DNA from: a bacterium
GTDB lineage: Bacteria > Patescibacteriota > Patescibacteriia > UBA2591 > DAOWAM01
Reading direction: 5' to 3'
Length of the DNA stretch: 8,931 nt
Assembly (NCBI GenBank): GCA_030634585.1
Contig: DAOWAM010000021.1
Coordinates: 1 to 8,931, forward strand
The position numbers were made by a program, and so were the translations under genes. The notes below the pieces were generated by a model. The model was not told the origin of the DNA. It searched no databases and worked only from the letters and a program-made list of their open reading frames with translations. How positions within the stretch are numbered: the stretch's first letter is position 1; each line of letters starts with the position of its first letter. Positions 1 through 5,897 of this stretch are shown one piece after another.

Positions 1-811
1 AATCTGGCTCGGGAAAATAACGATAATCTTGCGCTTCTTCTTTTATCCGTTGAGAAAAAGTTATTTGTTTATCCGTGTTCCATCCTCTTGTTTCTTGTAA
101 AATAGATTCTTTCTTTTCTAATAACTTTGTTTGTCGTTTGATTTCGTATTCAATGCTGCGTTCCACTGTTTGAAAAGAATTAAGATTTTTAATTTCTACT
201 TTGGTTCCTAACTTTCCTTTTGTTTGACTAAGAGAAATATTTACTTCACAACGCATTTCTCCTTTTTCCATATTGGCGTCAGAAATATTTAAATAACGAC
301 AAACCAACTGTAATTCCTGACAAAATTTCCTTGCCAATTTAGCAGAATGGAAATCTGGTTCAGTTACTAATTCAGCCAAAGAAATACCAGCCCGATTATA
401 ATCAATTAATGAATATGGTTGTTGCTTTAAGTGGATGATTTTTGCCGTATCTTCTTCTAAATGAATGCGGGTAATATTAATCTTATGATCAATTAACTGT
501 AAATAACCATTACTAGCAAGCGGTTGATCATATTGAGAAATTTGATAACCTTTGGGTAAATCAGGATAAAAATAGTTTTTTCGACTAAATTGAGAAACGT
601 TATTAATTTGACAATTTAACGCTACGGCCAACTTAATCGCTTTTTTAACTGCCTGTTCGTTCACGGTTGGTAATGTTCCTGGATATCCTAAACAAATTGG
701 ACAGATATTACTATTAGGCAAAGATTTCTCCCGTTGAGAACAAGCGCAAAACATTTTGCTTTTAGTATTCAATTGCAAATGTATTTCTAAACCAATGGTC
801 GGTATAAACAT
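1..811 (-). CDS. gatB: Aspartyl/glutamyl-tRNA(Asn/Gln) amidotransferase subunit B, 3' end outside window
   Basis: The N-terminal 270 codons are visible and the gene runs off the left edge with no stop. GatB is the tRNA-binding and kinase-domain subunit of GatCAB, which converts Glu-tRNA(Gln) and Asp-tRNA(Asn) to Gln-tRNA and Asn-tRNA in the cytoplasm. Family motifs appear in order: IGLEIHLQLNTKSKMFC from residue 6, CPICLGYPGTLPTVN from 37, RKNYFYPDLPKGYQISQYD around 80-100, DYNRAG, DANMEKGEMRCEVNIS, KVEIKNLNSF, QETRGW and finally DYRYFPEPD at the window edge. Cysteines 22, 24, 37 and 40 form a CxC...CxxC set that probably binds zinc. The ATG start is four bases after the tmk stop, so the two genes are almost certainly co-transcribed; only a weak GAAG lies upstream. 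The start gives the usual N terminus of the family. GatA and GatC are not in the window. Identification is secure. Confidence 0.97.
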   Translation of the reverse strand, partial: MFIPTIGLEIHLQLNTKSKMFCACSQREKSLPNSNICPICLGYPGTLPTVNEQAVKKAIKLAVALNCQINNVSQFSRKNYFYPDLPKGYQISQYDQPLASNGYLQLIDHKINITRIHLEEDTAKIIHLKQQPYSLIDYNRAGISLAELVTEPDFHSAKLARKFCQELQLVCRYLNISDANMEKGEMRCEVNISLSQTKGKLGTKVEIKNLNSFQTVERSIEYEIKRQTKLLEKKESILQETRGWNTDKQITFSQRIKEEAQDYRYFPEPD

Positions 812-815
812 ATAA

Positions 816-1493
816 TTATTTTTTCTTCAATAAACGGGAATATTTTTGTTCCATTACTTTCCAAATTTGCTGATGAATTTCCCAACGAGATAAAATTCGT
901 CCCCAACGAGAACAATCTATTTTTTGCCAATGGTATTTTTTGATTACTTGATTGGCAACTTGCTGCACGCTTTTTAAATAAGATTGATTTGCTTCGTGCA
1001 AATCTTTTTTCCTTCCCCGACGAGTAATCAACTCCTGACTAATTTGAATGGGTAAATCAAGAAAAATGACCAAATCTGGTCGAGGAATTTTTAAGATTTT
1101 GAATTCTAATTCATCTAACCACTCCAAATATTGTCTTCTGCTTAATGAAGAATTGAGTTTAGCCGTTTGGTAAATCATATTAGAAGTAATATAACGATCC
1201 AAAATGACAATCTTTCCTTGAGCTAACCATCGTTTAATTTTAGTGCTGTTCTGCCAACGATCCAAAGCATAGAGTAAAGAAATTAAATAACAATTCGTTT
1301 GTTTTATCGAACCAAACTCACCTTTTAGATAGCGTCGAATTAAGCGGCCAAAAAAAAGGCCATACTGAGGAAAGTGAAGTTGTCCAACCAAACAACCAGC
1401 TTTTTTTAATTGCTTAATTAATAAAGCAACCTGCGTGCTTTTTCCTGCACCGTCCGAACCCTCAAAAATGATTAATTTTCCTGCTTGTTTCAT
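816..1493 (-). CDS. tmk: Thymidylate kinase (dTMP kinase)
   Basis: Phosphorylates dTMP to dTDP with ATP in the cytoplasm, the step that commits thymidine nucleotides to dTTP synthesis. The 225-residue protein has the P-loop EGSDGAGKST (11-20), the FPQYG substrate-side motif (41-45), the DRY motif (99-101) that holds the dTMP phosphate, RPDLVIFLDLP (138-148), and a basic lid RRGRKKDLHEAN (158-169). The length is slightly above the usual 200-215 residues because of a basic C-terminal tail ending LLKKK. The ATG start sits right before the strand that leads into the P-loop, as expected. It is the first gene after an intrinsic terminator and has a candidate extended -10 promoter about 30 bases upstream, so it probably opens a new transcription unit with gatB. 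No Shine-Dalgarno site is visible, only an A-rich leader. The FPQYG...YLKGEFG and RKKDxHEA patterns look like those of Patescibacteria enzymes (from memory, not a search). Confidence 0.96.
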   Translation of the reverse strand: MKQAGKLIIFEGSDGAGKSTQVALLIKQLKKAGCLVGQLHFPQYGLFFGRLIRRYLKGEFGSIKQTNCYLISLLYALDRWQNSTKIKRWLAQGKIVILDRYITSNMIYQTAKLNSSLSRRQYLEWLDELEFKILKIPRPDLVIFLDLPIQISQELITRRGRKKDLHEANQSYLKSVQQVANQVIKKYHWQKIDCSRWGRILSRWEIHQQIWKVMEQKYSRLLKKK

Positions 1494-1520
1494 AATTTTT
1501 TTATTTAATGTCTATTTGTT

Positions 1521-1529
1521 ATTTTATCA
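1521..1529 (-). promoter_or_regulatory. Candidate extended -10 promoter for tmk-gatB
   Basis: On the minus strand the bases read TGATAAAAT, which matches the extended -10 form TGnTATAAT with one mismatch. It lies in the only sizeable spacer of the window, just past the terminator of the upstream unit. It would start RNA near 1514, giving a leader of about 20 nt before the tmk ATG. No good -35 hexamer is seen 16-18 bases upstream, which is tolerable for an extended -10 promoter. In AT-rich DNA such matches occur by chance, so position is the main support. Confidence 0.35.
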
Positions 1530-1555
1530 CAAAACTAGATTGATTAACATGGTTT

Positions 1556-1590
1556 AAAAATAGGATAGAAAATCTTCCTATCCTATTTTT
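1556..1590 (-). terminator. Intrinsic terminator after the DUF5701-like gene
   Basis: A perfect 13-bp inverted repeat (AAAAATAGGATAG and its complement) surrounds a 9-base loop. On the minus strand the hairpin begins 25 bases after the TAG stop of the gene ending at 1616 and finishes in a run of five T. The core stem holds three G-C pairs and the A-tract/T-tract ends make it symmetrical, so it could also work on the plus strand, but no plus-strand gene points into it. It separates the eight-gene upstream run from tmk-gatB. Confidence 0.8.
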
Positions 1591-1615
1591 TCAAGATTCT
1601 AATTAAATCTAAAAA

Positions 1616-2263
1616 CTATTCTGATTCCATTTCACAAGAAGCAGATCCATGTTTAGGGCTGCTAATCCGGTCTAAATCACAATCTAATAATTTTGTTAAA
1701 TAATCAAATGTAAAATAAGATGTAAAACCAGGTTTATACGTTGAACCAAGTACATCAACTGAATATTCTTTTTTAACAATATCCGGATATTGAATAGATA
1801 AAGCGATTATTTCTGCTATAGTCAAACCTCGTCGATGTTGTTGTTTAAATATTTCCCGACAGACTTTAGGCGATTTATCTAACATCGCTGTTCCATCTTT
1901 TACCCCATATTGCCAATAAACTAATTGTTTGGATATTATGATATCCTTAATTAAAGATAGATCAAGGTGATTATCAATATTAGCTAATTTCAACTGTTTT
2001 GCCAAAGAAAGAGCCTTTGATGACACCACCAATAGTGTGCCTTCTTTCCTTTCGGGAAGTGGTACTAAATTACTAAACTCTTTCTCGCTAATACCCATCG
2101 CATCTGGTATACCAATATCTAATAATTGCTTTAATTGTTGTTGTCTTACTTTTTCTGGACCCAAAGGATCCTCTTTCCCTAATTGTTTCTTTTCTTCGTT
2201 TGATTCTCCAACTTCCAAATCTTTATCTTCGTCTTTGCGACGAGAAAAGAGTCGTTTAAACAT
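1616..2263 (-). CDS. DUF5701-like conserved protein of unknown function
   Basis: The 215-residue protein has no signal peptide or membrane segment. Residues 1-45 are highly charged and probably disordered, opening with a basic FKRLFSRRK and followed by an acidic stretch. From about residue 46 the pattern resembles DUF5701: a short GIPDAMGISEKEF segment (51-63), YWQYGVKDG (116-124), RGLTIAEIIALSIQYPDI (145-162), VDVLGS (169-174) and the ending HGSASCE (205-211). The family has no known function that I can name; the match is from memory of its GLT-x-EAxAL, vDv-GS and GSASC signatures. The ATG start is 25 bases after the dnaJ stop with no Shine-Dalgarno site, so it is probably read from the dnaJ transcript, and it is the last gene before the terminator. 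It uses the only TAG stop seen here. Conserved cysteines 135 and 210 could be functional, but nothing shows a catalytic site. Confidence 0.82.
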   Translation of the reverse strand: MFKRLFSRRKDEDKDLEVGESNEEKKQLGKEDPLGPEKVRQQQLKQLLDIGIPDAMGISEKEFSNLVPLPERKEGTLLVVSSKALSLAKQLKLANIDNHLDLSLIKDIIISKQLVYWQYGVKDGTAMLDKSPKVCREIFKQQHRRGLTIAEIIALSIQYPDIVKKEYSVDVLGSTYKPGFTSYFTFDYLTKLLDCDLDRISSPKHGSASCEMESE

Positions 2264-2288
2264 AAGTTTTATTTATTTAATTATTAAA

Positions 2289-3401
2289 TTATAATTTTTC
2301 TGCGTTTAATTGTTCGATTAACTTTTGTTGTTTTTTTGATAAATGGGTTGGCACTTTAATATCTACTTTAACTAATTGATCACCCCTCCCAGAATGACGC
2401 AAATAAGGTACTCCTTTATTTTTTAATTTAAATATTTGCCCACTTACTGTCCCAGCGGGAATCTTTAACATTACTGATTTTTCTAATGTGTCTACCTCAA
2501 TTTTGTCTCCCTGTACTGCTTGAGAAAAATTAATTTCTGTTTCACTTAAAATATTAAAATTTTGGCGCTTAAACCTAGGGTGTAATTTAACTCGGAAGAT
2601 AATATATAAATCACCACTGGACGTGCCAAATGATCCCGCTTCACCCTTGTTAGAATAACGTATTCTCTGACCTTGATCAATTCCTGCTGGTATTTTAATT
2701 TTAATTTTCCCTGTTCCCTTAATTCGTCCGACGCCATGACAAATTGCGCATTTTTTTTCTGGAAATTTACCTTGTCCTTGACAAGTAGGACAAGTAATCG
2801 CTGTTTGAAAATCCCCAAAAAAGGTATGTTGTATTTTGTAAACTTTTCCTTGTCCTTGACAATCGGGACAATTAACTAATCGACTACCTGGTGCTATTCC
2901 ACTGCCACGGCAAACCGAACAGACAATATATTTTTTCAAGTTAATTTCTTTTTCGCAACCAAAAACTGCTTCAGTAAAATCAATGGTTAAAATCACTTCC
3001 AAATCGCGCCCTTGATTAGCTCTACTGGTGGCAGAATAATTAGTTCCCCCGCCACCGCCAAAACCAAAAATATTTCCTAAATTATCAAAAATATTGCCAA
3101 ATCCTTCTCTCGCACCACCCATTCCTTCCGCATAAGAGCTAAAATCGCTAAAATTATCGAAACCAGAAAATCCACCTTTTGATTTAGCTTGCTCGAATGT
3201 TGAACCATATTGGTCGTATTGTTGCCGTTTAGTCGGATTAGAAAGTATCTGATAGGCCTCATTAATCTCCTTGAACTTAGACGCATCGCCACTCGGTTTA
3301 TCTGGATGATATTGTTGCGCTGATTTACGAAAGGCCTGTTTAATCTCTTGTTGACTGGAATTTTTTTTAATTCCTAAAATTTGATAACAATCTTTAGCCA
3401 T
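2289..3401 (-). CDS. dnaJ: Chaperone protein DnaJ (Hsp40, type I)
   Basis: A J-domain co-chaperone that delivers unfolded clients to DnaK and stimulates its ATPase in the cytoplasm. All parts of a type I DnaJ are present in 370 residues: J domain (about 4-66) with HPD at 32-34 and the QYDQYG end; a Gly/Phe-rich linker (76-119) with a run of five Gly; a zinc region with four CxxCxGxG repeats at 161, 178, 194 and 208; and the C-terminal client-binding and dimerisation domains, with IKIPAGIDQGQRIR and LKIPAGTVSGQIFKLKNKG. Length is normal. The ATG lies five bases after the rmuC stop with no visible Shine-Dalgarno site, suggesting translational coupling. dnaK, grpE and hrcA are not adjacent, so this dnaJ is not in a classical heat-shock operon here, and no CIRCE inverted repeat is seen. 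Identification is secure; paralogue CbpA is excluded by the zinc region. Confidence 0.97.
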   Translation of the reverse strand: MAKDCYQILGIKKNSSQQEIKQAFRKSAQQYHPDKPSGDASKFKEINEAYQILSNPTKRQQYDQYGSTFEQAKSKGGFSGFDNFSDFSSYAEGMGGAREGFGNIFDNLGNIFGFGGGGGTNYSATSRANQGRDLEVILTIDFTEAVFGCEKEINLKKYIVCSVCRGSGIAPGSRLVNCPDCQGQGKVYKIQHTFFGDFQTAITCPTCQGQGKFPEKKCAICHGVGRIKGTGKIKIKIPAGIDQGQRIRYSNKGEAGSFGTSSGDLYIIFRVKLHPRFKRQNFNILSETEINFSQAVQGDKIEVDTLEKSVMLKIPAGTVSGQIFKLKNKGVPYLRHSGRGDQLVKVDIKVPTHLSKKQQKLIEQLNAEKL

Positions 3402-3406
3402 TCTAT

Positions 3407-4477
3407 TTATAATTTAGGTTTATCTAACGTTTTGGGCTCGATTTTACTTTCGCCCTTAGTAATTTTAAGTATATCTTTATCAATTTTTTTAAACTCTTGA
3501 TAAGCGGTATTATAAGTATTTACCGTTGTTCCTAAATGACCTCCTAATTTTTGTAGAAAGTTATCATAACTATTCAAATGTTTTCCTAAACGAATAATAT
3601 TCTTTTTAATTTCTTTGGCTGATTCTTCAATTTGCAACGCTTTTAATCCTTGTAACACCATTTGTAAATAAGCTAAAAAAGTGGTTGGTGAAACAATAAT
3701 AACATGTTTATCACGAAAGGCGTATTCAATTAAACTACGAGTATCTGTTTTAACTTCTCCTACTTTATTAATCAATAAATCATAAAAAATCGCCTCAGAA
3801 GGAATAAACATAAAAGCAAAATCGTATGTTTTCTTTTCTGGTAGAATATATTTAGCGGTTTCATCAATTCTTTTTTTCAAATCCTGACGAAAAAGCTTTT
3901 CCAATTGTTGACGTTTATCTTTATTATGTTCATTAATAATGCGATTATAATTTTCTAAAGAAAATTTAGAATCGATGGGAATAATTTTATCTTTAACAAA
4001 AACCACTGCGTCAACAATTAAATTTTTACCACTTTCACTGTCTCGACCAAAACTATATTGCATCTGATAATTATCCGGTGGCAAAACATCTTTTAATACA
4101 GTTTCTAAATAATATTCTCCTAAAATACCTCGTTGCTTTGGATTACTTAAAACATCTTGCAAACTTTGTAATTGACCGGCAAAATCGATCACTTGACGAC
4201 TTGTTTCACCTAATTTAGTCAGTTGTTCAGTTACTTGACGAACAATTTGCGTATTTTGATTGGATTGTAATTGAGCTAACCGCGCTGATTCGCTCAATTT
4301 CTGATCTAATGTCTGACTTATTTCTCCACTTTTTTGATTTAATTGCGCGATTTTTTCATCTAAACGAATAATTCTGTCTTTTAATCCTTCGTCAGAACCT
4401 TTTCTACTTAATAAAACAATTAAGTAAATTAAAAGAAAAAGTATTAAACCACTGATGATAATAAAAAAATAATTCAT
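3407..4477 (-). CDS. rmuC: RmuC family protein (DNA recombination-associated, nuclease-fold)
   Basis: RmuC proteins limit some DNA inversions in E. coli and are thought to be nucleases, though the biochemical activity is poorly defined. This 356-residue copy has the standard plan: an N-terminal membrane helix (about 3-24) followed by RK, a long coiled coil (about 28-112, rich in Q, L, E and K), then the RmuC domain from NPKQRGILGEYYLE (112-125). The restriction-endonuclease-like core can be seen as E121, VDAVV with D156, and IPIDSKFS with D169 and K171, giving a D...DxK site. MFIPSEAIF (223-231) and SPTTFLAYL (263-271) are further family signatures. The helix would anchor it in the membrane with the domain in the cytoplasm. 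It lies 9 bases after the small gene at 4487 and 5 bases before dnaJ. The first residues MNYFFIIISG fit the usual start. The 3' end is lysine-rich and probably disordered. Confidence 0.94.
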   Translation of the reverse strand: MNYFFIIISGLILFLLIYLIVLLSRKGSDEGLKDRIIRLDEKIAQLNQKSGEISQTLDQKLSESARLAQLQSNQNTQIVRQVTEQLTKLGETSRQVIDFAGQLQSLQDVLSNPKQRGILGEYYLETVLKDVLPPDNYQMQYSFGRDSESGKNLIVDAVVFVKDKIIPIDSKFSLENYNRIINEHNKDKRQQLEKLFRQDLKKRIDETAKYILPEKKTYDFAFMFIPSEAIFYDLLINKVGEVKTDTRSLIEYAFRDKHVIIVSPTTFLAYLQMVLQGLKALQIEESAKEIKKNIIRLGKHLNSYDNFLQKLGGHLGTTVNTYNTAYQEFKKIDKDILKITKGESKIEPKTLDKPKL

Positions 4478-4486
4478 TGTTATAAA

Positions 4487-4828
4487 TTAAATATTTAATT
4501 CATTGATAATTCCTTTGGGAATTGGTATCTCTTGATCTAACGAACTAACGCCTGGATAACGCCAAGCAGTAATAATTCTTATTTTTTTAACATCGATACC
4601 ATTTAATTGGTTGATTGGCTGATACATTAACCAGATTTCCGTTGGATGTTTGACTGAACCAACTGTTTGCATTACCGCAATCGTATTTGGCGCGATTCCC
4701 GACTGTTGTCGTTCTGGTCGACGAAGCAAACGAATCAATCGTTGACCAGACAGCTGATATTGCACCATTTTGGACAATACATGTTTAGTCCAAATAATAT
4801 GTTTATCTTTTGGCAAGTTAATTCGCAT
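4487..4828 (-). CDS. Small conserved-looking protein of unknown function (113 aa)
   Basis: I do not recognise a named family with certainty. From the ATG at 4828 it gives 113 residues with no signal peptide, membrane helix or cysteine. Visible segments are W13-x-x-H16, KMVQYQLS (20-27), a basic RRPER (36-40), GIAPNTIAVMQ (44-54), HPTEIWLMYQ (61-70) and IRIITAWRYPGVS (83-95). The order (His near the N terminus, KMxxYxLS helix, then strands ending in IITAW) faintly recalls DUF4258 and RelE-like small folds, but this is only a resemblance, and there is no antitoxin partner beside it. An in-frame TTG at 4852 would add eight residues; I prefer the ATG because it overlaps the HIT gene by just 11 bases and the extra residues look like shadow of the HIT reading frame. 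It is 9 bases upstream of rmuC, so it is surely in the same transcript. Confidence 0.8.
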   Translation of the reverse strand: MRINLPKDKHIIWTKHVLSKMVQYQLSGQRLIRLLRRPERQQSGIAPNTIAVMQTVGSVKHPTEIWLMYQPINQLNGIDVKKIRIITAWRYPGVSSLDQEIPIPKGIINELNI

Positions 4829-5279
4829 TTTTTTTGGTGATCTTTCGAACAACTTTCTTTAATTTTGTTTCGCTCATTTGTGGTCCCATTTTTGTCGTCA
4901 AATATCCATGATAGCGATGAAAAAATATCTTTTCTGAGACACCCATCTCCTTGAATTTCTCTCCCACTCCATATAGAGGATATAATTTAGCGTGAGCGTG
5001 ATTAACACCCATACCTTCCATTACCATAGCAGTTCGATTTACTGCCAATTCTTTATTTAATAATTTAGCTACTTGCCGAATTGCCAACATGAACCGTTGA
5101 TAGACGCCTACTGGCATCTGAAAAATATCTGAATCATAATGTCGTTTAGGTAGCACTAATGTTTGTCCCAAAGTATTGGGAAAGATATCTAGCATGGCAA
5201 TAAATTCTTTATTTTCCCAGATTACAAATCCGGGAATTTTGCCTTGAATAATTTGGCAAAAAAGACAATTTTTTTTCAC
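4818..5279 (-). CDS. HIT domain protein with altered histidine triad (HAHAK)
   Basis: HIT proteins are nucleotide hydrolases or transferases, typically acting on dinucleoside polyphosphates or AMP conjugates. The 153-residue protein begins CLFCQIIQGKIPGFVIWEN, the usual HIT N terminus, with C5 and C8 as a zinc CxxC pair and H47 in PKRHYDSD as a likely further ligand; LDIFPNTLGQTLVLPKRH (30-47) is the family core. The triad region reads NHAHAKLYPL (93-102): H94 and the expected nucleophile H96 are present, but the third triad position is K98 rather than His. The C-terminal third after residue 104 is unlike standard Ap4A hydrolases and ends in a lysine-rich tail. The start codon is GTG and directly abuts the Maf stop TAA with no spacer, which suggests coupled translation. 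Activity cannot be assigned; with the nucleophile kept, it may be active on an altered substrate. Confidence 0.9.
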   Translation of the reverse strand: MKKNCLFCQIIQGKIPGFVIWENKEFIAMLDIFPNTLGQTLVLPKRHYDSDIFQMPVGVYQRFMLAIRQVAKLLNKELAVNRTAMVMEGMGVNHAHAKLYPLYGVGEKFKEMGVSEKIFFHRYHGYLTTKMGPQMSETKLKKVVRKITKKNAN

Positions 5280-5882
5280 TTATTTAGTATGGTTAAAATT
5301 ATTTTCTTTCGACATCTCAAGAAAAAAGCGTTGTATTGTATCAATAATCTTTTCCGTGGGCAAACCAACAATATTATCGTAACTTCCCTCAAAATAATCA
5401 ATAAATTTATCTGTTTTACCTTGTATCGCATAAGCGCCGGCTTTGTCAGCTCCTTCACCAGTAGCAATATACCGTCTAATTTCTTCAACAGAAACTTGCT
5501 TCATCTTTACTATTGATTGTTCAACATCAACGACTTCTTGTTTAGTTAACGTATTTAATAGACAAAAACCACTTAAAACAATTTGTTCTTGTCCATTTAA
5601 AGTAGATAAAATTCGAAAAGCATCGACATCATCTTTCGGTTTACCAATTATTTTTTCGCGGAAAGCTACTACTGTATCAGCCGAAATAATAAACGCTGGA
5701 TAATTAATTTTCTGAGCAGTCGCTCTTGCTTTAGATTGCGCCGCCAATTTAACAAACTCTATTGGCGACTTACTCTTAATTTTTTCTTCGTCAAAATTAC
5801 TGACAATCACTTCAAAAAAAGGAAAAATCTTTTTTAATAATTTCTTGCGTCGAGGTGATTGTGAAGCCAAAATTATTTTCAT
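5280..5882 (-). CDS. maf: Maf family nucleoside triphosphate pyrophosphatase (YhdE-like)
   Basis: Maf enzymes hydrolyse nucleoside triphosphates to monophosphate and pyrophosphate, clearing the cytoplasmic pool; YhdE-type members prefer dTTP, UTP and modified pyrimidines and are linked to septum control. This 200-residue copy has IILASQSPRRKKLL (3-16), ISADTVVAF (66-74) with the conserved Asp69, GKPKD (80-84), YIATGEGADKAGAYAIQG (138-155) and EGSYDNIVGLPTEKI (175-189). The DKAGAYAIQG plus EGSYxNIVGLP pattern points to the dTTP/UTP subfamily rather than the YceF (m7GTP) type, by family knowledge. Length is normal with a short polar C-terminal tail. The ATG start places the SxSPRR loop at residue 7, as usual. 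It follows the surface-protein gene by 15 bases and is immediately followed by the HIT gene with no gap. The leader is A-rich without a Shine-Dalgarno site. Confidence 0.95.
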   Translation of the reverse strand: MKIILASQSPRRKKLLKKIFPFFEVIVSNFDEEKIKSKSPIEFVKLAAQSKARATAQKINYPAFIISADTVVAFREKIIGKPKDDVDAFRILSTLNGQEQIVLSGFCLLNTLTKQEVVDVEQSIVKMKQVSVEEIRRYIATGEGADKAGAYAIQGKTDKFIDYFEGSYDNIVGLPTEKIIDTIQRFFLEMSKENNFNHTK

Positions 5883-5897
5883 TGATATTATATTTCT

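Noticed and set aside
2037..2294. Plus-strand open frame of 85 codons
   Set aside because: It lies opposite the DUF5701-like gene, is rich in Ser/Phe/Cys as expected of an antisense shadow, and has no recognisable motif.
2546..2879. Short open frames on both strands inside dnaJ
   Set aside because: They overlap the zinc region of a full, well-matched dnaJ and have no independent features.
3077..3292. 71-codon minus-strand open frame
   Set aside because: Out-of-frame shadow of the dnaJ J domain and Gly/Phe linker.
4829..4852. TTG start adding eight residues to the 113-residue protein
   Set aside because: The ATG at 4828 gives a shorter overlap with the HIT gene, and the added residues carry no recognisable motif.
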